Positions 11,516 to 21,400 of a stretch of DNA of 64,000 nucleotides are shown piece after piece; position 1 is the stretch's first letter, and every line of letters starts with the position of its first letter. The DNA lies in NCBI RefSeq assembly GCF_963675165.1, contig NC_087388.1:3725047-3789046 (forward strand). The letters run 5' to 3'. The position numbers and the translations under genes were made by a program. Under the pieces are notes generated by a model, which saw only the letters and a list, made by a program, of their open reading frames with translations, was not told the DNA's origin and did not search any database. The stretch is from Halichondria panicea (Eukaryota; Porifera; Demospongiae; Suberitida; Halichondriidae).

Positions 11516-12225
11516 ACTTGTAATCATTTGGCGAATAAGGCAATTGAAATATATAATTAGGGTTTTTTAATATTACGATCATGCTGTTTACAATGACACT
11601 CTCGATCTCTATTGACCATGCGCAATCCTTGACTCGCCAGCCAGCCCTTCCTCGGGGGTAAGGGACTGGTGGACTGCCTATCTGAGAGTTGTGCCGTTAC
11701 CTGAATCTGGTAATCACCAATCAGAGTGCAGTATCAATGTCATGTGACATTTACGCCCAGTTTCTTTGTGGTAGAATGCATGATAATAAAAAAATAAAGG
11801 GATGAGCAAGACTGTGCTAGTGCAAGATTAAGCGACTAAGCAGAGCTTATCAATCAAGTTGCGATTGAGACAAATCCTCCAGTGACTTTAGTATGTAGAT
11901 GATTTGCACCACTTGTCTTACATTGGAGTATGTGAGGATGGAAAGGGCTTGACAGTAGCCTTCTACCACCAGTTCTCATGGTTTCTTGATTTCTCTGCCA
12001 CAAACTAAGCAAGGGGAGCTTATTTGTGTAGCCATCTGCAACCTACGCACGTCAGATATTGGTGAAGTACAAACCACATGATGATGTTATACATGATGTC
12101 ATGCAACTCATTAAAATTCCACGTCACAACTCTCAGATAGGCTCTCTTACCCCGAGGAAGGGCTGGCTAGCGAGTCTAGCGCAATCTACAGTGCACCAAG
12201 AGTACCTCCATGTCGTGCATGCTCT
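11516..12225. other. 3' flank of peptide gene 2
   Basis: No gene supported. From about 11591 it carries a copy of the sequence found after peptide gene 1 (from 8319) and peptide gene 3 (from 15000), interrupted by roughly 550 bp of other DNA between 11640 and 12180. Confidence 0.5.
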
Positions 12226-12394
12226 TTTATTGCAAAAGCGAAGATATGACCAGCACCTTGGCTCCTCTAACCCACATAGAGCCATGGATCTACTGAATTT
12301 ATCACAATAAATCATTCACTCAATTATTTGTGAACACAACTGAACACAATTGTACCATCCTACATGTAGCTATAGGCAGTTTGCTATCAGTTTT

Positions 12395-12829
12395 TCATCT
12401 CTTTTTTCCTATGAGGCTGAGACCTGTCTTGACATACGGCAGAGATTTTGTTATATAAGGCATAGCGTTTGCTCCCCAGTCCTTCAAGTTATCAAGCCAA
12501 CCTTCCATCTCTGCTTGATCTTGTAGACTCTGCAACATAGCCTCGGCAAAAGCCTCGATTTGTGCATCTTCATCATCATCTTCATCCATAGCAAAGGCTA
12601 GCTCAAGAGATGGTTTTGACTCAGGTGGAGCAGGGGTAATGCCACACAGCCGGTTCTTGAGAGCACCAAATTTCCCACCAATTTTGGTCCGTACATTTTT
12701 AAATGCACTGCGAAGCCGATTAAATAATTCTGCTTGGGCAATCTCTTCTTCAAGTGTCTGCTTTTCAGCAGGGTAGGCAATTGCTGTGCACACAAGGGCA
12801 CACAGTAGGCAGGCAATAGCAATCTTCAT
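12395..12829 (-). CDS. Secreted AMP-like preproprotein, copy 2
   Basis: Intronless, 144 aa, same design as copy 1: signal peptide, cationic segment around 35-62 with one Cys, acidic run DEDDDED, and C-terminal GLSLIGKKR. It differs from copy 1 at few positions (for example V30I, L73P, V108M, K144R by alignment), and the reading frame is intact. The TATA box is at 12912-12919, and a TTTGCAT octamer-like site lies just inside the transcribed side (about 12894-12900). The 3' flank is nearly identical to that of copy 3 (12230-12395 against 15075-15242), indicating recent duplication or conversion. Confidence 0.85.
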   Translation of the reverse strand: MKIAIACLLCALVCTAIAYPAEKQTLEEEIAQAELFNRLRSAFKNVRTKIGGKFGALKNRLCGITPAPPESKPSLELAFAMDEDDDEDAQIEAFAEAMLQSLQDQAEMEGWLDNLKDWGANAMPYITKSLPYVKTGLSLIGKKR

Positions 12830-13325
12830 TCTGTTGAGTCTTGGTCTTCAGCTTTGAAGGAGGTTGAATTGTATAATGCTCTGGAATACTTTGCTTTTGC
12901 ATGTTCGCCTCCTTTTATACCAGTCACTTGTGGTTAAATGAGAACTAGCCGGTTTCCTATAACCCTAACCCTAACCCTCATACCTACATGTAGGTTAACC
13001 CATACCTAACCAGAGGAGGTCCGACAACCAAAAACTGTGTGACTAACATGCTGAATCAACAGTTCATAAATCATTTACAGACGTTAATTATAGAGCGGTT
13101 GCAATAGTACTAAAACTAGACCTAACAATACAGAGTACTAAGTCTAAGAGGGGTGCAACACGTCAAGAAAGACAAATTACACATGTATATTAAAATCTGA
13201 TTCAACACACACAAAAGTCATGTTTAGGCGCACGATTGTCAAACCTCCTCTGCATGGAAGCCATAATGAAAATAATCAATGGCATCTGGAATGAGCCGCA
13301 GATCATTGCCACACATAAGTTATGT

Positions 13326-14680
13326 CTGCAAAGTGCAATACTTTGTGTACCTGCTGTTGCTTTGTACTCACAGTAGCACTTTCTTCTTTCTGTTAACCAT
13401 GCAAGCTCTTTATACTCCATTTATTATCCACAGATTGTCCAATGTTACTGATCAAGTGAGGAGTCTGCTGAATGAGCAGTTCAGTGGAACAGCTCATAAT
13501 GACATACAACAGGTTGTACTATTCCTGTGACAATTGTACTTTACACACAGTAGGTATGTGAATACGTTGTGGTCGAGGTACATGTTATGATATTGAATAT
13601 TGATACTCAAAGTGTTTGTGCTGCATGATAATAACACCATAAAGGAACCTGAGGATTTAGTTTTGCTGTCAAGTGCAAGTAAAGTTCACTCTATGGGTTG
13701 CATGTAACTCCCTGTGTCCCCTGAGTCCTTGTGCTGTGGTTGCTGATAACACACACACAGGAAGAAAGAGGAAACCCATTATAATGGTTTCACCTCAGGT
13801 TGGCAGCCAGTCTGGAGAGGGTGTGGTCACTGGCCCTCTGCGTTGCGCTACCGGAGTCACTAGAGCCACTCCAGAGAATGTGCTAGTAAGTCTGGGCTAT
13901 CCTTAGCCTCGTTCCCAGGCCGATTTTTCTTTAATACAACGAAGTTAATAATTCCGCAACCTGCGTTATTTTAGAGACAACTCGGCTGGGAACGAGTATG
14001 TTTGCAAGTACAGGTATAGGGGTAAGTGTACTAATCCAGAGCTAAGTTAATAAAGCGCAGGAGTGTTGGAGATTGAAGTTGTCCAGTCGATACTCTAACT
14101 GGATTCTGCTTTAGTACATAGCTGCATTTCATTTGAGTTGATCCTCTAGGGATATACATGATTGTATAATTATTCTAGAGTACATGGCAGTGGAAGGAAG
14201 TATGTATGTACATGTAGATAATTTTGGATTGCAGTCAACATTCCAAATTGTATGTTCGTCTTTTTCACTCATTAATTGAAATTGTGAATTGTGAAATTGC
14301 CTGTAGCCAAAAGGGACATGTGGGTCCAGCAGAAAGGAACTAGTCAGTTCTTCACATGTTATCAAGCTTCCTGCATGCCCTAGCTAACGTGAAACTGACA
14401 TACACATGTGCGTACAATATACCCTTGATGATTTTCTACACCCTTAGATGCATGTGTGCAAGAATGTTTCGCGAGCATCAAATACAAAACTTACCATAAC
14501 GCAATCACCGTGCAGGCAATGTGTGAGGTTATAATGGGGTACACCAACACTAACCTGACGTGAGGTGGGCTTGAGCTTAGGAGCTCATTAAATTGTGACA
14601 CCTATCTCCACATCGTTGTGGTATTTAATAATTGATTGTCTGATAAGAACCAACTCCTCAGTCCTCAACATGAGTCGCTC
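13326..14680 (+). pseudogene. Decayed partial copy 2 of the alpha2-delta-like gene
   Basis: Same block order as copy 1: signal-exon remnant (13326-13390), exon 2 (13434-13513, nearly identical to the intact 18584-18662 and still open), exon 9 (13799-13887) and exon 10 (about 14517-14670, with an in-frame stop and deletions). Exons 3-8 are absent here too, so that deletion probably preceded the split of the two decayed copies. It is head-to-head with peptide gene 2. Confidence 0.8.
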
Positions 14681-15241
14681 AACAGTAACAATACGGTATG
14701 CATTTTGTGTGGCTGTTTATAGTGTTCGTTTTGGTACCCATGTACTGTCAGTGGTAGATGAAGAAGTACTGTATGCTGGTTATTTTTTGAGGCACTAAAT
14801 TTTCGAGATTGACCTCGAACCTCGAAAATTGGTTTACTTTTCCAGTTGAAAGACCTCTCAACTGTGGGGTGTGGTCATTTGAACCTTTATCCTTGGAAAT
14901 AAATCCACGAAATGTTTAGTTTGAGCAATACACTGCATAGCGGGGTATAATTATTTGGCGAATAAGGCAAAATTGGGGATTTACAATCATGCTGTTTACA
15001 ATGACATTTTTGATATCTCTTAACCATGCAATCCACAGTGCACCAAGAGTGCCTCCATGTTGTGCATGCTCTTTTATTACAAAAGCGCAGATATGACCAG
15101 CACCTTGGCTCCTCTAACCCACATAGAGCCATGGATCTACTGAATTTATCACAATAAATCATTCACTCAATTATTTGTGAACACAACTGAACACAATTGT
15201 ACCATCCTACATGTAGCTATAGGCAGTTTGCTATCAGTTTT

Positions 15242-15676
15242 TCATCTCTTTTTTCCTATGAGGCTGAGACCTGTCTTGACATACGGCAGAGATTTTGTTA
15301 TATAAGGCATAGCGTTTGCTCCCCAGTCCTTCAAGTTATCAAGCCAACCTTCCACTTCCGCTTGATCTTGCAGACTCTGCAACATAGCCTCGGCAAAAGC
15401 CTCGATTTGTGCATCTTCATCATCACCTTCATCCATAGCAAAGGCTGGCTTAAGAGATGGTTTTGACTCAGGTGGAGCAGGGGTAACGCCACACAGCCGG
15501 TTCTTGAGAGCACCAAATTTCCCACCAATTTTGGTCCGTACATTTTTAATTGCACTGCGAAGCCGATTAAACAATTCTGCTTGGGCAATCTCTTCTTCAA
15601 GTGTCTGCTTTTCAGCAGGATAGGCAATTGCTGTGCACACAAGGGCACACAGTAGGCAGGCAATAGCTATCTTCAT
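15242..15676 (-). CDS. Secreted AMP-like preproprotein, copy 3
   Basis: Intronless, 144 aa, same plan as copies 1 and 2. Changes include A for the usual F in the cationic segment (RSAIKNVRTK), V for I after Cys-Gly, and one acidic residue replaced by Gly in the acidic run (DEGDDED). The C-terminus is GLSLIGKKR. TATA box at 15758-15765. Unlike the other copies, no alpha2-delta remnant is visible upstream; different DNA follows from about 16120. Confidence 0.85.
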   Translation of the reverse strand: MKIAIACLLCALVCTAIAYPAEKQTLEEEIAQAELFNRLRSAIKNVRTKIGGKFGALKNRLCGVTPAPPESKPSLKPAFAMDEGDDEDAQIEAFAEAMLQSLQDQAEVEGWLDNLKDWGANAMPYITKSLPYVKTGLSLIGKKR

Positions 15677-15884
15677 TCTGTTGAGTCTTGTTCTTCCGCT
15701 TTGAAGGAGGTTGAATTGTATAATGCTCTGGAATACTCTGCTTTTGCATGCTTACTCCTTTTATACCAGTTGTGCATGATCACTTTATAGGACAGTGGGG
15801 AAAGTTAACCTTCTGTTTTAATTTGTGGTCATATATGAGAGCAAGGGCTGCTAGCCTGTTTCCTAATCCTAACCCTAACCCATG

Positions 15885-16340
15885 CCTCAATGCAGACGAG
15901 ATCCGACAACCATGTGACTAACATGCATTTTTGCTGAATCAACAGTTCACATAAAATTAACTTGCCTTTACATTATTATTGAGAGATCGATCTAAAGCTC
16001 CTACAGCGATTAAACTAGTGTAACAATAAAAGAATTAAGAGGATTGCAACACATACTTTCAAAAAATGCTGATTCAGCAAAAAAATCATGTTAGGCACAC
16101 GGTTGTCGTATCTCCTAAACATTCTACCCAGTGGTTACACAGGAATCACTGTGTGTCTTTTATTAGCTGTACAGAATGGACTCAAGCTTCGTCAAGTGGA
16201 CGTAACATGACACTTTAATTTAAATGTTACCCCTGAGGAGAAGGTATTTATGAAGTAACCTGAAGGATTCGAAGTAGAAAGGGAAATATTACTCGAAGGG
16301 ATTGAAGGGATTAAAGGGAAGGATCGATCAGTTTGTCTGT
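15885..16340. other. Upstream region of peptide gene 3
   Basis: Up to about 16115 it matches the promoter-distal sequence of the other copies (GCAACACAT and the AGGCACACGGTTGTCG block). Beyond that the homology breaks and no gene is supported until the copia-like fragment. Confidence 0.5.
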
Positions 16341-16469
16341 AAGCTCAAGATGGACGTAAGGATGCTGGAACGTACATTTTGTAGCCCAGTTCTGGTGATG
16401 GTGACTTTGGTAGTTTTACAAGTGGCAATACTGGATTCTCGTCAGCAGGCATTCAAAAATCAGCTCTGG

Positions 16470-16720
16470 ATACCCTAGTTATGGAGATGGAATTCATTCG
16501 ATCACAAAACGGCCCATGCATATAATTATTACAAGGACGCAGGAGGAGTGCAAGTTTTATATATGTTGTATGTGTTGTGATTTATGGTTGGAGTGTATGT
16601 CGACGACGCCGACATTACATTATTGGCCGGAAAGACAGAAAGTGATCTGGATCGAGGAACTGCTCTGTCATGGAAATTCAATATCTGGAGAATTGATCTA
16701 GATATACTTCCTGTTGATCA
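16470..16720 (+). mobile_element. Decayed Ty1/copia-like reverse transcriptase fragment
   Basis: Broken frames give MEFIRSQNGPCIYNYYKDAG and then, in another frame, VYVDDADITLLAGKTESDLD. The second resembles the YVDD active-site region and following Gly-Lys-Thr-Glu stretch of copia-type RT, the first the segment just before it. There are stops and frame shifts between them, and no LTRs, integrase or gag are visible. It lies where the alpha2-delta remnant would be expected beside peptide gene 3. Confidence 0.45.
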
Positions 16721-16922
16721 AGATAATGCAAAATTGAATCGGCCAGGCAACTCACACATAAAACCTAGGCTACTCAGGAATACAAGCCAGCGAACACATG
16801 CACAATTGAGCAACAGTTCTTGGCTCACTAAAGCCACTGACAACGATCGATGTGTGTGTGGACCAGAACAAATTTCGATTGGGAGCTTGTTGTATTCTCT
16901 GCATATGACTGGACATTTCATA

Positions 16923-17353
16923 TACCGTATAGCGGGTATATTTCGAGGGTATAAATTTTCGCGGATGGACCTCTACAAAGGATTTTGCAAATTTTAATTT
17001 CGTGGTCTGAGTTCCAGCCTTTTGGTGCATGCGCACATCAACATGCAGCTGTACACCTCCACACTGTTAGCCTCGAATCCAGGCCTAGCCTGTATAGAAT
17101 CGGTGAGGCACTATGTCCTCCACCTCTAGCAGAACGTTTGCTGTACAGGCCATGGTCAGGGGATACCACCAGTACAAAACAATCTGCTATACCGGAGTCC
17201 TTGTCTCTTGATTTCTTTTTCTTTCCTCTCATTGTCGATAGGTGTGGTCAATAATACTGAACACGCCTACTATTCATAAATTTTCGCGGTACAGGCTCAA
17301 TCCGCAAAAACCGCGAACATTTTATGCCCTCGAAATATACCCGCTATACGGTA
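16923..17353. mobile_element. MITE with TACCGTATAGCGGG termini (431 bp)
   Basis: Perfect inverted ends of at least 27 bp begin TACCGTATAGCGGGTATATT. No coding capacity; the internal open frames are not conserved. Relatives with the same outer 11 bases are at 24731-24891 and 43539-43776. Confidence 0.85.
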
Positions 17354-17585
17354 AACCCTACAAAAGAGCATTGATTATATAATACATGTAGCTCTGAAAC
17401 TATTATTTCGCTTCCTGAAAGCAACCCCAAACTGAAATTAGAGGAATGATTCAAGCAACTTTATTGATTGTATTAATTAATTGACTCAGATGACATTACA
17501 ATCATACCATCCTACATGTACTAAATATAGATCTTTTTGCTATCAGTTTTTTCCCCTCATGATTGTCTTGACATAAGGTAGAGCG

Positions 17586-18143
17586 TTACTCCTTCAATGT
17601 ATTGAGCCACTTTTCCATCTCTGCTTCGTTTTGTAGACTCTGCAAAATAGCCTCGATTTGTGCATATTCCATAGCAAAGGCTGGCTCAAGAGAGTTTTGT
17701 GACTCAGATGCAGCAGGGGTAATGCCACACAGGCGGTTCTTGAGAGCACTAAATTTCCCACCAATTTTGGTCCGTATATTTTTAAATGCACTGCGAAGCC
17801 GATTAAACAATTCTGCTTGGGCAACCTCTTCTTCCATCTCTGCTCCGTTTTGTAGACTCTGCAAAATAGCCTCGGCAAAAGCCTCGATTTGTGCATCTTC
17901 CATAGCAAAGGCTGGCTCAAGAGAGTTTTGTGACTCAGATGCAGCAGGGGTAATGCCACACAGGCGGTTCTTGAGAGCACCAAATTTCCTACCAATTTTG
18001 GTCCGTATATTTTTAAATGCACTGCGAAGCCGATTAAACAATTCTGCTTGGGCAACCTCTTCTTCAAGTGTCTGCTTTTCAGCAGGATAGGCAATTGCTG
18101 TGCACACAAGGGCACACAGTAGGCAGGCAATAGCTATCTTCAT
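17586..18143 (-). CDS. Secreted AMP-like preproprotein, copy 4, internally duplicated
   Basis: Intronless, 185 aa. It has the same signal peptide and first cationic module as copies 1-3, with R for G in KIGRKFGALKNR. The block from EEEVAQAELFNRLRSAFKN through the acidic spacer is then repeated, giving two cationic modules each with the NRLCGIT motif. The acidic DEDDDED run is lost (FAMEDAQ, FAMEYAQ). The protein ends ...WLNTLKE, so the C-terminal segment up to GLSLIGKK is missing. The ATG is only 309 bp from the ATG of the divergent alpha2-delta-like gene, so the two may share a bidirectional promoter. Confidence 0.85.
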   Translation of the reverse strand: MKIAIACLLCALVCTAIAYPAEKQTLEEEVAQAELFNRLRSAFKNIRTKIGRKFGALKNRLCGITPAASESQNSLEPAFAMEDAQIEAFAEAILQSLQNGAEMEEEVAQAELFNRLRSAFKNIRTKIGGKFSALKNRLCGITPAASESQNSLEPAFAMEYAQIEAILQSLQNEAEMEKWLNTLKE

Positions 18144-18451
18144 TCTGTTGAGTCTTGTTCTTCCGCTTTGAAGGAGGTTGAATTGGATGGTGCTCAGGAA
18201 TACTCTGCTTTTGCATGCTCACCTAGCTCCTTTTATACCAGTTGTGTGTGATGGGACAGATCAAGAGGGGTAATATCTCCTGCACTTTGTGGTCAGATGA
18301 GCTAGGTATAGGGTTGCTTCTTAACCCTAACCCTTTCATGCCATAACTCCCACCTCTCTAACTTCCCCAGCAGGAAGCCATAATTAAGGTTTTATCAGTT
18401 CTGTGTCTGTGAATAAGCCGCTCATTACCTGACCAAGATTAAGTCTGCAAA
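18144..18451. promoter_or_regulatory. Divergent intergenic promoter: peptide gene 4 / alpha2-delta-like gene
   Basis: A 308-bp gap between divergent start codons. It contains an octamer-like TTTGCATG (about 18211), the peptide-gene TATA box (18230-18238, minus strand) and a CCCTAA run (18321-18336). No TATA box is obvious for the plus-strand gene. Confidence 0.6.
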
Positions 18452-21400
18452 ATGAAATACCAAAGAAGCCTCTTCATGCTCCTACTGCTGGTTTGTAATA
18501 CTGTTGTTGCATCAGATTCTGTAAGGTATGAGATAACCATGTATAGCACTTTCTTTTTTCAAGGTCTTTATAAACCGACACAGATTGTCCAATGTTACTG
18601 ATCAAGTGAGGAGTCTGCTGAATGAGCAGTTCAGTGGAACAGCGTATAATGACGTACAACAGGTAGTACTATTCCTCTCATAATTGTACGGTACACACAG
18701 TAGTCTGAGTAGGTATGGATTGTGAATAACGTTGTGGTTGAGGTACATGTGACGATTAACCCTTCATCGTAGAACATTGTAGACTGATCATAATATAACA
18801 TTTGACCCTTACAATAGACACATAAAAAGTCATTATTTTTCTGTATGATCACCTTGGGGTTACCATATTCGTCGCTGTGTATTCTAGAGTTGCTTGGTAA
18901 CATTTCCTACAGCTGCTTCTGAACCTGACTGAGTTGGGTCTGGGTGAAGCAATCAATGGCTCAGTACTGGTGGACTCACTGGAAAAGAGTGTCAGAGCTA
19001 AACTGTCATTTGTGGAGACACTACTGAAGGTGAGGACACATTGTACACAGAGTGTATATACAATATTATTATCACTGTACATGTACATACATGTATATAG
19101 CTAGTGCATGGTTTGAGTTTTTTCAACACTAACTTGTATGTATTCGTTTACAAATATAATTTAGCCTAATGATGTAGGTAGGTATGGTTCAACCAAAAGC
19201 CACTCTTTCTGGCTTAGACATTTATTTATCGGCTTGCACTGGTGTACAATGTACATTCACACTACCCATGGCCTGTTATTTTGATTACAGGAATCTTTGG
19301 CGGTTGCTGAGCAATCTTATTTCGCACGTTTTGAGAGTCCCTGTTGCTCATGCGTGTACAACAGTTCGAAAACTCAGTGCAAGTCAGAATGTAACAGCAC
19401 CTTCTATCAGCCTTTACTTAATAGTAGTACTGAAAGTAACATTTCGTCTGTGGGTGATCTGAATACACAATACAGTGAGCTTTTCCAGCGCAATGTTAGT
19501 TTTGAAGAGTCTGCAGTTCATGTGCCTGGTGACATCTATTACAGAGGTGAGAATATCATATCAACTGCTGTGAATTATTCAATGCTGTTACAGCTCTAAC
19601 CCAATAACCCAATAGCAAGTTACAATGTAGTTAGTATCCAACCTAATCTTGCATACTACAATGTATATAACCTACGTAGCTTTAAATAAGTCAACAGTAA
19701 ACGGTTACAGCAACACTCTGGTAATGTATGAACTTTTCTGGAGGTCTTGTGTGACATAAATGTAGATATTTGTGTTTTTAATTGTGTGTGCATTTTTCCA
19801 ACAGACCCCAGGTTGATTTGTTTTGTAGACTGGACAGCTAACCTCACCCAGCACTTCAGAAGACAGTCGGACAGTATAAATGCAGAGAGTGGGGTAACCT
19901 ATCAGTACTTTGGTGGGACACTGGGAGCTTTGCGTTTCTTTCCAGGTGGGGACATACGTGTAGAATTTGTAAGAGTTGTATATACAGTGTCTTACTTAAT
20001 TATTGTATGTTGATACCCATTGTATGCGTGTATAAGTACGGTACATAATCACAAGTACATGTATATTCTCCGAGCTGTGCTTATTGACCAAGAAGGTTGT
20101 CCCTTGAAAGTTGTGTATGTCATTGGTTATAACTAGACTACTGTATGTATACGTACATGTACATGTAGGTACTGTGTGGTCGAACCTCAACAACTGTAGT
20201 CGCTGTCCGTTGCCTCCTGTTGACACGTACCGTGCCACTGAGAGACCATGGTACCTACCTCATGTAGCATGTGTGTATGTACAGTGTTAAACTCTCTTTG
20301 ATTGTGCAGGTATAGCAGAACAGTTCCGGGCAGCAAATTTGTGGCAATCGTTCTTGACATGTGAGTACATGTACTGTAGTAGCATTCACTGTTGTCGAAA
20401 ACTATGTTTGCTTTCGGGAATGTTAAGCAACCAAACATGTTTTGTTTTTGCTAAGAGGTGTACAGTAGAGTGTCATATAATAGATCTAGTATCATGTGTG
20501 ATGGTTCTTAGAGAAGTTGATCCATCACACCACCTTAGGAGTGGTAGCATGTCTGGATTCAGGCTACTGCTGGCAAAGCTGGCCAGTATAGCACTCCTGG
20601 ACACACTCACTCCTAAAGATTACTTTTATGTGGTGAGCAGGTTAATATAGATATTGTGTGGTACCTACTACAGTATACATGTATATACACAATGTAAGAA
20701 CTGTTGACCCAGATTGTCAGCCTAAATTAGTAGTGATAATGGTATTCTGGCTTTTGATTTTGCTGCCTGGCGCAAGTTTACAATACACGTGAACAAAGTA
20801 TGAATATTGATAAGGATCACTCTATGGGGGGTTACATGTAACTCCCTGTGTCCCCTGTGTCCTTGTGTTGTGGTTGCTAATAACACACACACGCACAGGA
20901 GGAAAGAGGAAATTCATTATTAATATTGGTTTCACCCCAGGTTGGCAACCAGTCTGGAGAGGGTGTGGTCACTGGCCCTCTGTGTTGCTCCAGTGGAGTC
21001 ACTAGAGCCACTCCAGAGAATGTGCTAGTGAGTCTGGGCTAAACTGAGTGTGTGTTTGCACATGTACGGGGCCGGGGATAAGCGTCGACTAAATAATTAT
21101 ATTCACTTCTTCTGCTTTAGTAGATACATGTAGCTGTGTTTCATTTGAGTCGAGCCTAAAGTCATTGTGATCCTAGAGTACATTCTGGAAAAAAGTAAAT
21201 GTATGCATGTAGAAAATGATTTAGTTTTGGATTGCGGTCAATAATCCATGTCGGTCTTTTTTTCACTCAATAACTGAAATTGCCTGTAGCCAAAATGGAC
21301 ATATGGGTTCAGTAGAAATAAACTAGTTAGTTCTCCACATGTTATCAAGCGCTTCCTGCATGCCCTAGCTAACATGACAATCACATGTACAATAAAGCTT

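Noticed and set aside
17602-18090. 162-codon plus-strand open frame
   Set aside because: Exact antisense of peptide gene 4; the minus frame has the signal peptide, TATA box and paralogues.
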